In this document: positions 25,017 through 39,165 of the stretch, one piece after another
Layout of the letters: the number at the start of each line of letters is the position of its first letter
Position numbering within the stretch: the stretch's first letter is position 1
Source: Chaunax sp. Z400
Taxonomy: Eukaryota; Chordata; Actinopteri; Lophiiformes; Chaunacidae
Length of the DNA stretch: 64,000 bases
Assembly (NCBI GenBank): GCA_037577475.1
Contig: CM075183.1
Coordinates: 20,351,781 to 20,415,780, forward strand
Reading direction: 5' to 3'
The notes under the pieces: generated by a model
Database searches by the model: none
What the model was told of the DNA's origin: nothing
The model's input: only the letters and a program-made list of their open reading frames with translations
Program-made: the position numbers and the translations under genes

Positions 25017-25156
25017 TAAAATTGTATTTTGTGTGTTCAGGTGTCGTGTGTGTGAAGAAAGTCATGGAACCTGATGACAAACAGATGAAATTAATTACAT
25101 TTTTTAGAGAGAAAACTTTTAAATTGATCAGATTTGACCGGAACACAACAGAAGAG
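25017..25156 (+). mobile_element. piggyBac-like MITE, right-end fragment, copy A
   Basis: It is nearly 90% identical by eye to 59861-59998, including GGAACCTGATGACAAACAG and GAGAGAAAACTTTTAAATTG, and ends with the inverted-repeat motif TTTGACCGGAACACAACAG. The next four bases are TTCA at 25157-25160, where copy C has the piggyBac target TTAA. The left part is missing or unrecognisable. Confidence 0.65.
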
Positions 25157-25745
25157 TTCAAAAAAATGGAACCAAGCAAATATCCGCCAGGTGACGTTGC
25201 TAACCCAACCGCTGGTCAGCTTATGTCATTCCTCGTTCCTATTGGTGGTGCAAATACAAACAGAAAAAAAGCCCTTGAAGGTATTTAGTTTTTGGGGGGG
25301 ACGTCCCCAGAGGGCAGTTCTTCTCTGAGTCCTCTGAACTGTCTAAAGCCTATTGACTCCCTAACGGCTTCCTCTTTCTTGACCTTGACCCCACCTGTCT
25401 TGTGTGCGAAGCACTTAACCATCCAGGAAGTGTCTCAAACCGCTACTCTATGTTATTTAAATATGGATAAACCCACCTGAACGTCGAACACCTCCTCTGA
25501 TCAGACGTTTTATCTGCTGAATCACTATAATGGTCTCTCAGTGTGTCCCATATACTGTATATACGTCTGAACATCATCTTTAAGTGTCTTGTTGTGATGT
25601 TGGCTGAGCTGTAGCGGCTCCCCACAGTGGGATACTTAACACCAGCCTGTCTGTATTATCCCAGTGCGGTTTGATCCAAAATGGCCCCCTATGGGATTCA
25701 CAACAGAGTGTTGGGGGGTGTTTCCTGTGGTGAGGAGGGATTGGA

Positions 25746-25763
25746 GGGGGGGGGGGGGGGGGG
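25746..25763. repeat. Poly(G) tract, 18 G
   Basis: An uninterrupted G run on the intron sense strand, the second such run after 12954. Confidence 0.95.
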
Positions 25764-26064
25764 CCGACAGCAGGCGGCTTGTTCAGGCAGGATTCATGCC
25801 GTGTGTGAAAGCGTGACGCCTGCCAGCTGTGTAAAGCTCTGCTAAGTCCCTGCTTTTCTTTGAATCGCTGTCATTGTACAACGCAAAAGATGTCCGTCAT
25901 CTGCACCCCCCCTCCTGTTTTCACTGCAGATTCACTTGTTTCAAAAAACGCTCTGAAAACAGGTGATGATGTCTTGGTTTTAAAAGCAAATCCCATCTAT
26001 CAGGGTTAGCGCCATCTTTAAATGCATATTTTAGTTGTTTTGCATCGCAGCGAACTGTAGCGTG

Positions 26065-26088
26065 TATATATATATATATATATATATA
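26065..26088. repeat. (TA)n microsatellite
   Basis: About 12 TA units, followed after ACTG by a second short TATATA stretch. Confidence 0.95.
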
Positions 26089-27361
26089 CTGATATATATG
26101 GAGAAGGACTCCTGTCAGTCAGCTCAGCTGTAAGGAAGGAAGACGTCGAATGTAGAGAAGTGAAAATGAGCATAAATGCAGGCGCTAAGAGGCAAAAGGA
26201 ACTTCGAGTGAATGCATTATTTTAACAGTCTAAAGGATGAAAAGAGGTTCTGTTTACAGTTTTCTTCCAACATGGCTGCTGAACACAGCTGATCTTGGAC
26301 TAGCTATGACGATGACAATGACCATCGCAGTCTCTATGAATATTTTTAGGATGTTAAAATACACTGATTGTCCCTTTATTTAACGACTTTTAATGCATCG
26401 ATCTGCTTCCGTCTTGTTCCCAGAGAAATGTCCACCATGTTCCTCCGATGTTTACAATCCGTCCTCCAGCCGGTTTACATACAGACCATTAAGCTGACTC
26501 CATCTTCCAGTACACAACTGTCACATCTGACATTCTGACGCAGCTTTAAACGCCCTGCTTTCAGTAAACTGAGGCCCCCCACCCCCCCCTATATGTGTTT
26601 ATTAAACACCCATAATGCAGTGCAGGTGCAGGTCGGACACGCTCACAGATGTCTGGAGGAGCAGGTTTGATTCTCGACCCCCTGACCTCCCTGTGAGTGG
26701 GAGGCAGACAGATCAACCCCCCCGCAGGGATGAAGAGAAGAAGGAGAGGAAGAATATTCTACCTTCTAACTGAAGTTTTCATCTTTTCTATCATCAATCT
26801 TCTTGTTTTCCAAACCATTGAGATAATGATTCATGATTCAATCAGTAGATTTGACATTTTTTTCCAACTTTTTGTTAGTGTTTAACTTATGAATTCCATC
26901 TGGATTGGGTTTTTTTTTTTAAAGGTGAATCATTTAATTCCTCTTTTCCACATTTGATTTCAGATATAATGATACCAATGAACTCATTTAGCTCCTAAAT
27001 CATCCTCTGTACTGAAAGAATTTCTTATTTCCCATCTCGTCTTTCTATCACATCATGTGTCATATTTTATTTCTGAATGCTGCATCGTTTGAAACGGGGT
27101 CAGATAGTTTCACATAAGAATGGTATTTTTACTTGAGTTAATGTTCAATACTTGTGCAGCCGTCCGTGTCTAAGTGGTCCTGGTGAAGCTCAACCTATGA
27201 TGGAAATAGATTGGATTGGTTAAAGTGTTACTGGGCTTGGCTCCAACCCCATTAATGATTAACCTCTTACTTTATTAAAAAATAATAATTATCTGTTGGT
27301 GAATCAACAGAGAATAAAATTAATTGCTTAGTTTTTAAAAAAAAAAAGCACCAATCAGCTT

Positions 27362-27506
27362 CTTGTTCCAGTTAGAATCATCTGCTTTTCTTCATTTTAT
27401 GTAATAATAAACTTTCTGACAATTTGTAGACTGAATGTTTAAAACAACTATTTGAGAAAATAATCATTAAGTTAATCAATAATGAAAGGAATCATTAGCT
27501 GCAGCC
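27362..27506 (-). mobile_element. Fragment of the dispersed repeat with GGCTGCAGCTAA end, copy 2
   Basis: Read on the minus strand it starts GGCTGCAGCTAATGATT and parallels 2728-2830 for at least 60 bases. The rest (TAATAATAAACTTTCTGACA, CTGCTTTTCTTCATTTTATG on the plus strand) also fits the fish repeat I recall. No coding capacity. Confidence 0.62.
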
Positions 27507-28097
27507 ATATTAATGTCACTGGAGTCAAAGCCGAATAGATTTAAAATTAGGAAACTGACATAAACTAGCAAATCCTTCCACATCATAAGCATTTTTTTTA
27601 CTTAACTGATCAATTATATTATCATCGATTAATCCAATAATTGATTATTATTCAGTCAACCCACTGTTTGTCTCCGCAGTGATCAGATATGTTCATACTT
27701 GGATATAACTTCTTTCCTGCTTGATTAATCAAGATAAAATATATTGATTAGAAATCAGAATACCCAGCACTACTTTACAGACATAGCTGTGATATTCAGA
27801 CACCATGAGGTGTGACCAGGCAGAATCAGTCACATCTCTGCGTCGTGCTGCCTTTACAGCCACCTCATGTGTCTAACTCACTGAGACAAATGAGAAATAT
27901 CTCAGTGGATTAAATGGATCATAGCACAGGCTGCTCTGCGCTGTGGGCTCATGTGGGGAGGAGAAGCCCACGTATCTGCTGCTGTATCGTCTGTCGGATT
28001 GTCTCCCTCTCCGTCTGCCTTCCTTGTCTTGTTTGATACCTGTTGCTCCTGGATTAAGGCCTATTCTGCATACCTGTCTGATGGTTTCTTGGCAGGC

Positions 28098-28263
<166 letters not shown>

Positions 28264-28365
28264 ACAGGTTTGAACAAAAAGGGTTTGTTTGTGCAGTCGG
28301 TTGATATGAGGAGGAAAAATCAGGTATTCTGCAACAAAAAAAATGTTTAAAAAAATTATTTTTGG

Positions 28366-28433
28366 GTGTCTCTGGGACACTAAAATTTTTTTTTAATTTT
28401 TTTTAAATTTTAATTTTCAGTGTCTCTGGGACA
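28366..28433. repeat. Duplicated 14-mer flanking a T/A-rich segment
   Basis: GTGTCTCTGGGACA occurs at 28366-28379 and 28420-28433, separated by 40 bases of T/A runs. Similar A/T runs precede the first copy. A 54-base local duplication is the simplest reading. Confidence 0.7.
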
Positions 28434-28587
28434 GCTCAGCCTCCGTGTTTCATTTTCGACTTCTCTCTCAGGTCCTGTTAGCCCGTCGCCGCTCGCCTCG
28501 GCTCTGTGTACGTGGTTGCCACGGCAACCGCTGCCATATCACAAAGTGAACAAGACGTTTGAGAGATTCCCACCATCTGTCCGGCAC

Positions 28588-28632
28588 ACAAACACACACA
28601 AACACACACAAACACACACAAACACACACAAA
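28588..28632. repeat. 10-bp tandem repeat (AACACACACA)n
   Basis: Four and a half units of a (CA)n-derived decamer, the A insertion recurring every ten bases. Confidence 0.93.
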
Positions 28633-28668
28633 CTGAAGCATGCATACGTTCATTGAAGCACACAACCG

Positions 28669-28734
28669 CTCTCTCTCTCTCTCTGTCTCTCTCTCTCTCT
28701 CTCTCTCACTCACTGTCTCTCTCTCTCTCTCTCT
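28669..28734. repeat. (TC)n microsatellite, interrupted
   Basis: CT run with GTCT and CACTCACTG breaks. It creates the amino half of a spurious 186-residue ORF. Confidence 0.95.
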
Positions 28735-30150
28735 ACTCGCCGTCAGTGTCTCTCTTGTCACTCAGCCGTCCTCTTCCTTGACAGGCTGCTGTGACATTAC
28801 TGTGGCTTTTCATGTCCAGCCTTCTCACCGGTCAGCCAGCTTCCACAGCACCTATCGGCCTCTGTGGGCGTCACATGAAGGGAGTGGCTGCTATTTTTAT
28901 CTCTCTACCCAGAGTCGAAAGTTTTCACTTTTAACAGAAAAGCTAATCCGAATGAATTTACATCTTTTTTCACAACAATCGAGACATGTGTACACCATGT
29001 GGACAATGTCCTCTCCTCCACACAGTTTCATGGTAATAAATGAAATATGGTATAATTTATACAAATTTACAAAAGAGGGCAGTTTGTTTAATTTCTTTAT
29101 CTTTATTTTCGGCTGGAAGCGAGTTTTATTTTTCACCTGTAGGAGGAAGAAATCTAACCACCCTCATCTTCAGCATCTTTTCTTCCTTCCTCCACTGTAA
29201 AAGGATTTTTTTCCTGATGTGTTTCCTTCCTTTTTTTAAATACCTGGATAGAAACACTTGATCTGAAACTTGAAGTTTTCACACAAAAATGTGAAACTGA
29301 TTCTATTTGAACTTTTCCCTGTATTTCTTCGCAGACATAGTTCATCCAGCCTCTGTTCTGCATTAACACAGAATGAGTTTATAGCTGTGCAGTCGTGTAT
29401 AAACACAGACATGCATCGGTCATGGCAGCTGACTCTCTCGTAGCGGCTGATGCTGGTGGTCCTGTCTTCACTGTATATGTTTATTCTCTTTATGTCGCTG
29501 CTGAGCAGCTTTCCAGGAAAACAACCACAGACATATTTAAAGATTACGCACACCAGAGAGAGGCGAGGACGGAGGGGAGGGAGGCGGAGGGCGTGAAGGA
29601 GTTTGTATGTGCATGAAAGTTTACCTGAGGTTTGCTCTCTGGTGAAGCCTTAAGTCTGTGGAATGCCATTAAGTACACGGTGACGGATTGCTGTGTAAAC
29701 AGAGGTATACAAATAAAGTTGGATTGAAGCCAGTTGGAGGGCTGAGTCAATGGAAATCAATTTTTCTACTGAGGTTTCCTTTGATTTTGATTTATAGGCC
29801 TTTAAAAGGTAGAAATACTGTTTTTAAATGCAAACATGTGATATATTTATCAATTTTTAATTTTCTGCTGTAAGTTTTGGTGAAATCCTTTCATGTCACA
29901 CATTTCAGACTTGAAAATACCCAGAAATGTTCGGATAATAATCACAATATCCGACACCACGATACACCTTTGTGTATTTGGCCAATGGTTGCTTGCAACT
30001 GATGGCAGAGGAAAATTTTTCTAGCAAAGATAACATTTACTCCCCTCTTCTCTTCTTCGCCATCCTTTCTTTTTCTGTCTATATCTCTCATTTCATCTCA
30101 ACACACTGAGACCTAACTCTCCTCATTTGTCAGAGCAGATGTGTATCTGT
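28735..30150. other. No gene seen
   Basis: Unique intronic sequence. The 186-codon frame running through 28640-29200 starts in the TC repeat and continues without any domain or splice support. Confidence 0.45.
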
Positions 30151-30221
30151 GGAGGAGGAGGAGGAGGGAGGAGGAGGGAGGAGGAGGGAGGAGGAGGAGG
30201 AGGAGGAGAGGGAGAGGGAGA
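30151..30221. repeat. (GGA)n tract
   Basis: GGA with GGGA variants, purine-only for about 70 bases on the plus strand. Confidence 0.93.
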
Positions 30222-30600
30222 GTTGGTGTTTTCCTCCCTGCCTCGCCCCAGGCCAGCCACCTGACAGCTATACCTGGCTCATGATGGGAGGAATGTGAGG
30301 AGGACAAAAGAAGAGAGGGAGAGCCTCAGAGAGAGATAAGGGGCGGGGCACAGGTGGAGAAAGGATGTAAACATGACATCGTCACGACGCCGTCCTTCCT
30401 ATATCCTGTGTTTCTTCCAGTTTAGATACGTCTCACGCTATACTCATCTTTTCTTTTTACCTCCTTCTTTCTCATTTCTTTACTTTTCTGTCATTCACTT
30501 ACTCCTCCTCCCTCCATCCTTCCCAGCTTGTCATTTTTTTTGTGGATTGACATGCCCTATTGACTACAAACATGCTAGTCGCATTCCTCAGCTTTATGCG

Positions 30601-30624
30601 CACACAAACAGACACACACACACA

Positions 30625-30682
<58 letters not shown>

Positions 30683-30711
30683 CACACACGCACACGCACA
30701 CCCACACGCAC
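30601..30711. repeat. (CA)n microsatellite with GA/GC variants
   Basis: About 55 CA-type units. The ends carry AGACAC and GCACAC variants while the core is pure. Confidence 0.96.
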
Positions 30712-30911
30712 GTCTCCGTGTCCTAACCTGGCGTTTGTCAGCAGACGCTCCCTCAAGCGTAGCCAAGCCTTTTTACTGTCAACAAAAGATGTTTAATGAA
30801 TTTCACCCCTTCTTTTCGGAGGTAAACACGCAGCTTTTACAGTTTCCCTGTAACTGCATGCAAAGGCCGCAAACGACCCGGGACAGGAATTCCTCAGGAG
30901 AAGCATAGTGT

Positions 30912-31190
30912 GGAGGAGGAGGAGGAGGAGGAGAAGGGAGGAGGACGAGGGAGGGTGGCAAAGAAGGGCAAAGAGTTGGATGAGGTAAATGAAGAGAAAT
31001 AGGAGCTGAGGACCGACGAGGAGGGAAGGAAGGTTGGAAAAAGAAAGTAGGAAGCTGATGAGAAGGAAATTAAAAGGTGGAGAAAGGATGAGAGGTGAGA
31101 AAGAGAAGGAAGGGATGATGTTGAAGAAGTGGAACAATGAAGAGGAGGAAGAAAAGACGATGAGGAGGAGAAAGCAAGTAAATAATCCAT
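30912..31190. repeat. Purine-rich (GGA/GAA) region
   Basis: It begins with about seven GGA units and stays purine-rich on the plus strand for some 280 bases, giving serine/leucine-rich chance ORFs on the minus strand. Confidence 0.7.
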
Positions 31191-31251
31191 GATTGAAATA
31201 TTAATTTAGCCTCTTTAGTCTCCCTTGGCTCCGCCCTTGTTTTATGACCTC

Positions 31252-31448
31252 ATCCATGTATCCACCCATGCATCCACCCATGTTTCCACCCATGCATCCA
31301 CTCATGCATCCACCCATGTATCCACCCATGCATCCACCCATGCATCCACCCATGCATCCACCCATGTTTCCACCCATGCATCCACCCATGCATCCACCCA
31401 TGTATCCACCCATGTTTCCACCCATGCATCCACCCATGCATCCACCCA
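31252..31448. repeat. 12-bp minisatellite (CCCATGCATCCA)n, 16 units
   Basis: Sixteen tandem dodecamers with three main variants at one site: ATGCAT, ATGTAT and ATGTTT. One unit has CTC for CCC. Because 12 is a multiple of three and the units lack stops, frames on both strands stay open (MHPP-, HAST- and GCMG-type repeats). These are not genes. A short CA run follows at 31447-31459. Confidence 0.97.
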
Positions 31449-31798
31449 CACACACACACCGTCTCTGCTTCGTTAAAACTTTCTCCTCCAAGTGTTTGGT
31501 ACCAACAAACCCACAGGGAGAGAGGTCTTCCTGGCCACGACCCAGACTCATTAAAACATATTTTGATAATCTCGTCATGCAGGATCTCGTGCAGAACTCG
31601 GTCTCATGACTCTGCTCCCGGTGCCAAGCTGCAGTTTAAGAACCAGACCTCTATTTCTTGAGGGCATCGTTCACTGGAAGGGTTGAAAGACGACACACTT
31701 TTTGTCTTCAAATTCGAGCCTCCTTTCAATTGACAGAAGCTTAGAAAAATATATGACACAGCGTCCCAGGATGAGTCAGGCAGAGAACCCGACACTCG

Positions 31799-31824
31799 TC
31801 TCTCTCTCTCTCTCTCTCTCTCTC
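31799..31824. repeat. (TC)n microsatellite
   Basis: About 12 TC units. Confidence 0.95.
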
Positions 31825-33440
31825 CCTCGAGCCGACCGTCGCTCCGTCTCAGAGTTATTTTAAACCAGGGAGCAGCGATTGCAGTGAGTGAGGTCGTCAC
31901 CGTCGTTAAAATAGTGCTGCTTCACTCTGTGTGTGTGTGTTTGTGGGGTTTATCTCTTCTGGACCCCTGCCCCAATCAGCACCTGTCACTCCTGCCCCCC
32001 CCCCCACCCCGCTCCAGCCTCCATGTTATCTCAACAGTGTGGTGTTAAACTGTGAGACCTGTGCTTTAGATGTAGGCGACGTTATGAGGAGGAAATGCTC
32101 CATTTTTTTCTTTGGAAGCAGTTGATGTGACGAGAGAAATGAAATATAAAATGAAATATATTTAATATATTTTATCCATCTGCGTCCTTATTAAGGGATG
32201 ATTGAAGTTTGTTTGTCTAACATTCGTTGCTTTGGCCGTTGCTTCTGCTGACATTGCCTCCCAACTGGTTGCAAGATGATGATGATCTAAGGCAACATGT
32301 TTGGTGAGGTAGGAAAGAAGATAAATTCAATTTTGGTGACACTTAACTCAAATGAGACAATCTGATAAAAGCAGATTATGACAAGAGGCTGCAGAGATGA
32401 TTGTGATTGGCGGAGCAAGTATCGTCTACATTTGTCCTTTACATCCTTTTTTTGGGTGTTAAAAGTCAAATCTGAATGTATAAACACCACTTCTTGGAAT
32501 TAGGACCTATTTTGATGACAAACGTATTAAAGAAATACTTTTTTGTGTGTCTAATATTGGAAAATGCTAAACTGTGGCTACAACAACAGTAATTGAAGCT
32601 ATGCGTTGTGTTTGTTTGGGATCTGTCTAGTTGCTGCAAAGATAGCCTGTTGTGAACAGAACAGACAAAGACTGAAGATGGACGTTGTTCTCCGTCTTAC
32701 ATGATGGAGACACTTAATCACACTTTAATCTGTTCGATGCTCTGAGCAGCGTCGCCTCCCCAAAAGCGTTGCCTTCACAGCCAGTCGGTGCTTTGCGGTG
32801 GAGTTTGAATAAACAGACAGGAAGGGGGTTTCGCTGACGGGACACGGGCCGGACACAGCTTGGACTTTTTTACGTCTGCTATCTTTGAATCCTGTTGTGT
32901 GGGTTCTTTGATGTCGTCCTTCTCGTGATGTCAAGTAAACCGAAGTGAGCCAAGACGTGGGTGGCGACGCCGGACGTAAACACAGAGCGATCGGTTGACT
33001 TTAAATGGAAAACAAGAAGGAAGAAAGAAGAAAGACCTGCAGATGGCTTCAAATGCCTGCTATAGTTAGCAAGAACATGTAGAGTCCTCCTCCGTTAACA
33101 TTAAGACAAGCTCCCTACAGTTTAGAATGACCTGAAGACCAAAATGACTGATCTGGAATCCGTCTGACCCTCCAAAAGTCTTGTGCAAGAACCCCGGAGT
33201 TGTGTTTAATGTCACGGTTAATCACATGACCCCTCAGGTTCGTTGTCTTCACAGATCCATGATGCATGATTTCGTTCTACGTCCACATGTAGGGACGGAA
33301 GTTTGAAGTCAGTCTTTGGTTTCTTGACCTGTTTTTTTTTTTATCCTCTCGTCACACTTGACATAGAACCACAAGAAGTTAGCGTGCGGTTGAGAATCCA
33401 CGGTCAGTATGCATGTATGTGCATGTGTGTAACTGTGTTG

Positions 33441-33448
<8 letters not shown>
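31825..33448. other. No gene seen
   Basis: Unique intronic sequence with a C run near 31996-32010. No supported coding. Confidence 0.45.

Positions 33449-33530
<82 letters not shown>
33449..33530. repeat. (GT)n microsatellite
   Basis: About 41 GT units, uninterrupted. Confidence 0.97.
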
Positions 33531-33533
<3 letters not shown>

Positions 33534-33722
33534 TGTCTCAGCTTGTCTCCCTCGGCCAGCTGTGGAGATTACATTACAGTGTGTTTGGAAAAGCACTGGA
33601 GGGACAAATCAAAGAAGAAGAGGAGGCATCATCGTCTTTGTTTCGGGGTGAAAGTGTGTCTTACATTCACTCTGCTGTTTTCTCCGGGACGGACAGATGA
33701 CGTACGTTCTTTTGTTTTCAGG

Positions 33723-33870
33723 TGTGTCCGTTTGTCAGCAGGATTATGCAAAAACTACTGAACAGATTTTCACGAAAGTAGGTGGATAGGCCTGGATAGA
33801 TCCCATTAAATTTAGGGTGGGGAGGCTTTCAAGAGGTATTCAAGAGGTATTTTTTAAGACAACAACAATT
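33723..33870 (+). mobile_element. Dispersed repeat fragment (GTCAGCAGGATTATGCAAAA family), copy 1
   Basis: CAGCAGGATTATGCAAAAAC, TACTGAACAGATTTTCACGA and a GGTGGATAGG stretch match copies at 35722 and 45742 in the same order. The family is common in fish; the class is uncertain. No ORF. Confidence 0.62.
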
Positions 33871-34264
33871 TCAGAGGAAAAAATTTTGCTGCATCAGTCA
33901 GATGCACATTTTAAGCTTTAAAATGGTGATTTTTTTTCACATGTGACAACAGACTTACTGGATCCGTTAACATGTTCGCTCAGACCACCTGAAGAAAAAC
34001 TGATCCTCAGTACAGCGTGGAGGAATGCTCCTGTGTCACTGATCCCCATTCAGAGCCGCCACCTGTCAGTCAGTGTTGTTTGAATACCCACAATCCCCTC
34101 CGGGGCGCCGCCCAGCGAGTCGGTTTGAGATAGATTGAGACTGTCAGGTTGAACTTCCTACCTGTGATTGTTTGTGAGCCCTCGGACAACCAGTGAGTGA
34201 CGGACGCTGAGCAGTGATTTGTTGAATTCCTCGTGTGAGGCGACCAATGGGGCGACAGGACGTG

Positions 34265-34290
34265 AGGTGGTGGTGGTGGTGGTGGTGGTG
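34265..34290. repeat. (GGT)n microsatellite
   Basis: About eight GGT units. Confidence 0.92.
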
Positions 34291-34360
34291 TATGGGGGGA
34301 GGGGGGATACTTTTCTTTCAAAACAACCAGTGATGATGGAGGCTTGTAAATCCTCTCACG

Positions 34361-34404
34361 CCATCCATCCATCCATCCATCCATCCATCCATCATCCATC
34401 CATC
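34361..34404. repeat. (CATC)n microsatellite
   Basis: About ten CATC units with one deletion break (ATCATCC). Same motif as 14058. Confidence 0.95.
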
Positions 34405-35721
34405 TGCCTCCGTTATGTTTCCATCTTCTTAAATGTGGCCTTTTTATAGTTTTACAATAAAATAAACTAAATATTTTTAGGTTTTTTCACCATTTCCTGT
34501 TGTTTGTCGACACAATTAATAAAAATATAACGTGGATTTTTACTGTCCTTCTGCTAAGGAGGTTAAAAACTGGAAATATGTTGGGTTTATTACAATTTAG
34601 GCCTCATTTCCATTGGTCATAATATTAAAGTGAAATTTTCTGAAAGATCAAGATTTTTCTAAAACTCTGGTGAAACTAAATATTAGCATATTTGGTATTT
34701 AACTTTATTTAACTACGGCAATTACAGAAGGTCAGATTTAACAGAATTAAACGGCTTCGTTTTCTCTCCCTATAATGTTTTGGTTAAAAATCCTGAGATT
34801 CATCCTTTCTGCAGTTCTTCTTCTCTGCCTCTCCCCTATGTCCTCCTTTCACTCCTTTCTCCCTCCATATCATTCCTAGAAACCCCAGGTTTGTGATGAT
34901 AAGCCCCTCCAGCTCTTCTCTGATGAAGATTAGCCTCCAGATACGTGATGACCAGCCTCCACAGGAATTTCTTTACATTCCATAGCCACACTTTGACATG
35001 TTTAACCCACACAAATACACACATGTAGAGGTTCATGTCAATGCATCTCACTCAGCAGGGCCCCTATGGACCGCTTACCACAGGTTTATACAAGTCCTAC
35101 ATCACCACAAAGTAGTGGTGAAATCCATCGCTCTCCTTTTTTTTCTCCTTATATTCCTTTTTCTTCACATGCTTCTATTTCGTCGTAGATCACCGTGAAT
35201 GTTCCTCACCCCTAACATTTCCTGCCATCTTTTATTGCTATGAGTTCCTTTGATTTACACCCAGATGCACAGGTTGAGCCTGCAGATCTTCATCATACAG
35301 AGTGATTTAGGAGCGTGTTTCAGAACGAGCCGGATCGACGTGCTGCAGCAGGTCTGCAGGTGCTGGGTTCGGTGTGATTCTCCCGGCCTTACATTCAATC
35401 AGTTGTGAGCCCTCTTTAATGCAGTTATCGCCGTTTCTTACACTGACCCTTGAAAACATCTTGTAGGCTTTGTGCCGGGTGCAGCGCACCACCACACGCT
35501 TTGTGTGTGAACATGTCCTGGTTTGCTTCGAGGGTAAGAGCACCAGGTCTTGTTGCATCTCTTCATGCCAGACTTTTTTTTTTTCGATATCTGCATCCTC
35601 TCTTTATATTTTGCATTGATGCAGCATGTTTTGAATTGAGATTTGAATGTAGCAAAGTCATTTTAGACACACATGCTACCAAAAATGGCTTTTAGTGTGG
35701 CTGTTTATGCCTAAATTTGTT
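34405..35721. other. No gene seen
   Basis: Unique AT-rich intron sequence. Confidence 0.45.
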
Positions 35722-35827
35722 TATTGGTTGGTTTGATTGCTTGTCAGCAGGACTGCATCGAAACTACTGGACAGATTTCCATGAAACTTGATGGAAGGAT
35801 GAGGATTAAGTTCTAGTGTGGATCTAT
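35722..35827 (+). mobile_element. Dispersed repeat fragment, same family as 33723, copy 2
   Basis: TTGTCAGCAGGACTGCATCG, AAACTACTGGACAGATTTCC and ATGAAACTTGATGGAAGGAT follow the same order as at 33738-33790. Confidence 0.62.
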
Positions 35828-38670
<2,843 letters not shown>

Positions 38671-39165
38671 GTTTTCAGCAGGAGCGGATCCAGGGGCGGG
38701 GCCAGAGGGGCACTGGCCCCAGCTGAAATCTGATTGGCCCCTGAAGTGCCCCTGTCCTCTAAACTGTTGTGTATGCTGTAATATAGTATATAAGTATTTT
38801 CTTTAATGTAAAAAAATAAATTTTTAATTATTTTATTTATTACATGATTGGAAAAAAGTGTCTAATGTTTTATATTTATTTATGCATCCTAGTTTAAAAT
38901 TCAATAATTGCTCAACTTTTTTGATGAACACAATGTGCTTGAAAAAGGCACAATTTGCATAATATATTCAATTATGTGTGTCTTTCCTAAAAGCTATGGA
39001 GCCAACAGCAAACAATGAATGACTGGTGAAATATTCTGTGTATACATCTTACTGAATAAGGAAATGTGCATGAATGTTGGACATATAGTTGGCCCCTCTG
39101 TAAAAAATGTGGCCCCTCTATGGCCCCTGATTTAGAAAAATTCTAGATCCGCCACTGGTTTTCAG
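38671..39165. mobile_element. hAT-like MITE with perfect 8-bp target-site duplication
   Basis: The element proper is 38679-39157 (479 bases). The left end is CAGGAGCGGATCCAG; the right end, reverse-complemented, is CAGTGGCGGATCTAG (12 of 15 match). CAG..GCGG ends are typical of hAT transposons. The flanking octamer GTTTTCAG is identical on both sides (38671-38678 and 39158-39165), the 8-bp duplication hAT transposition makes. Just inside both ends is GGCCCC-rich sequence, and the middle is AT-rich. It encodes no transposase, so it is non-autonomous. The intact duplication suggests a fairly recent insertion. Confidence 0.88.

Larger units (their letters stand above)
25764..28097. other. No gene seen
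   Basis: Unique AT-rich intron containing the (TA)n tract at 26065 and the repeat fragment at 27362. Confidence 0.45.

Noticed and set aside
26660..26690. GGTTTGATTC, a B-box-like word
   Set aside because: No convincing A box or anticodon arm; probably chance or too decayed.
28640..29200. 186-codon ORF, the longest in the window
   Set aside because: It starts in a TC microsatellite and runs into unstructured sequence. No domain, and the signal-like start is an artefact of SLSLS repeats.
31201..31609. Regular short repeats resembling a CRISPR array
   Set aside because: The units are contiguous 12-mers with no unique spacers, in vertebrate DNA. It is a minisatellite.
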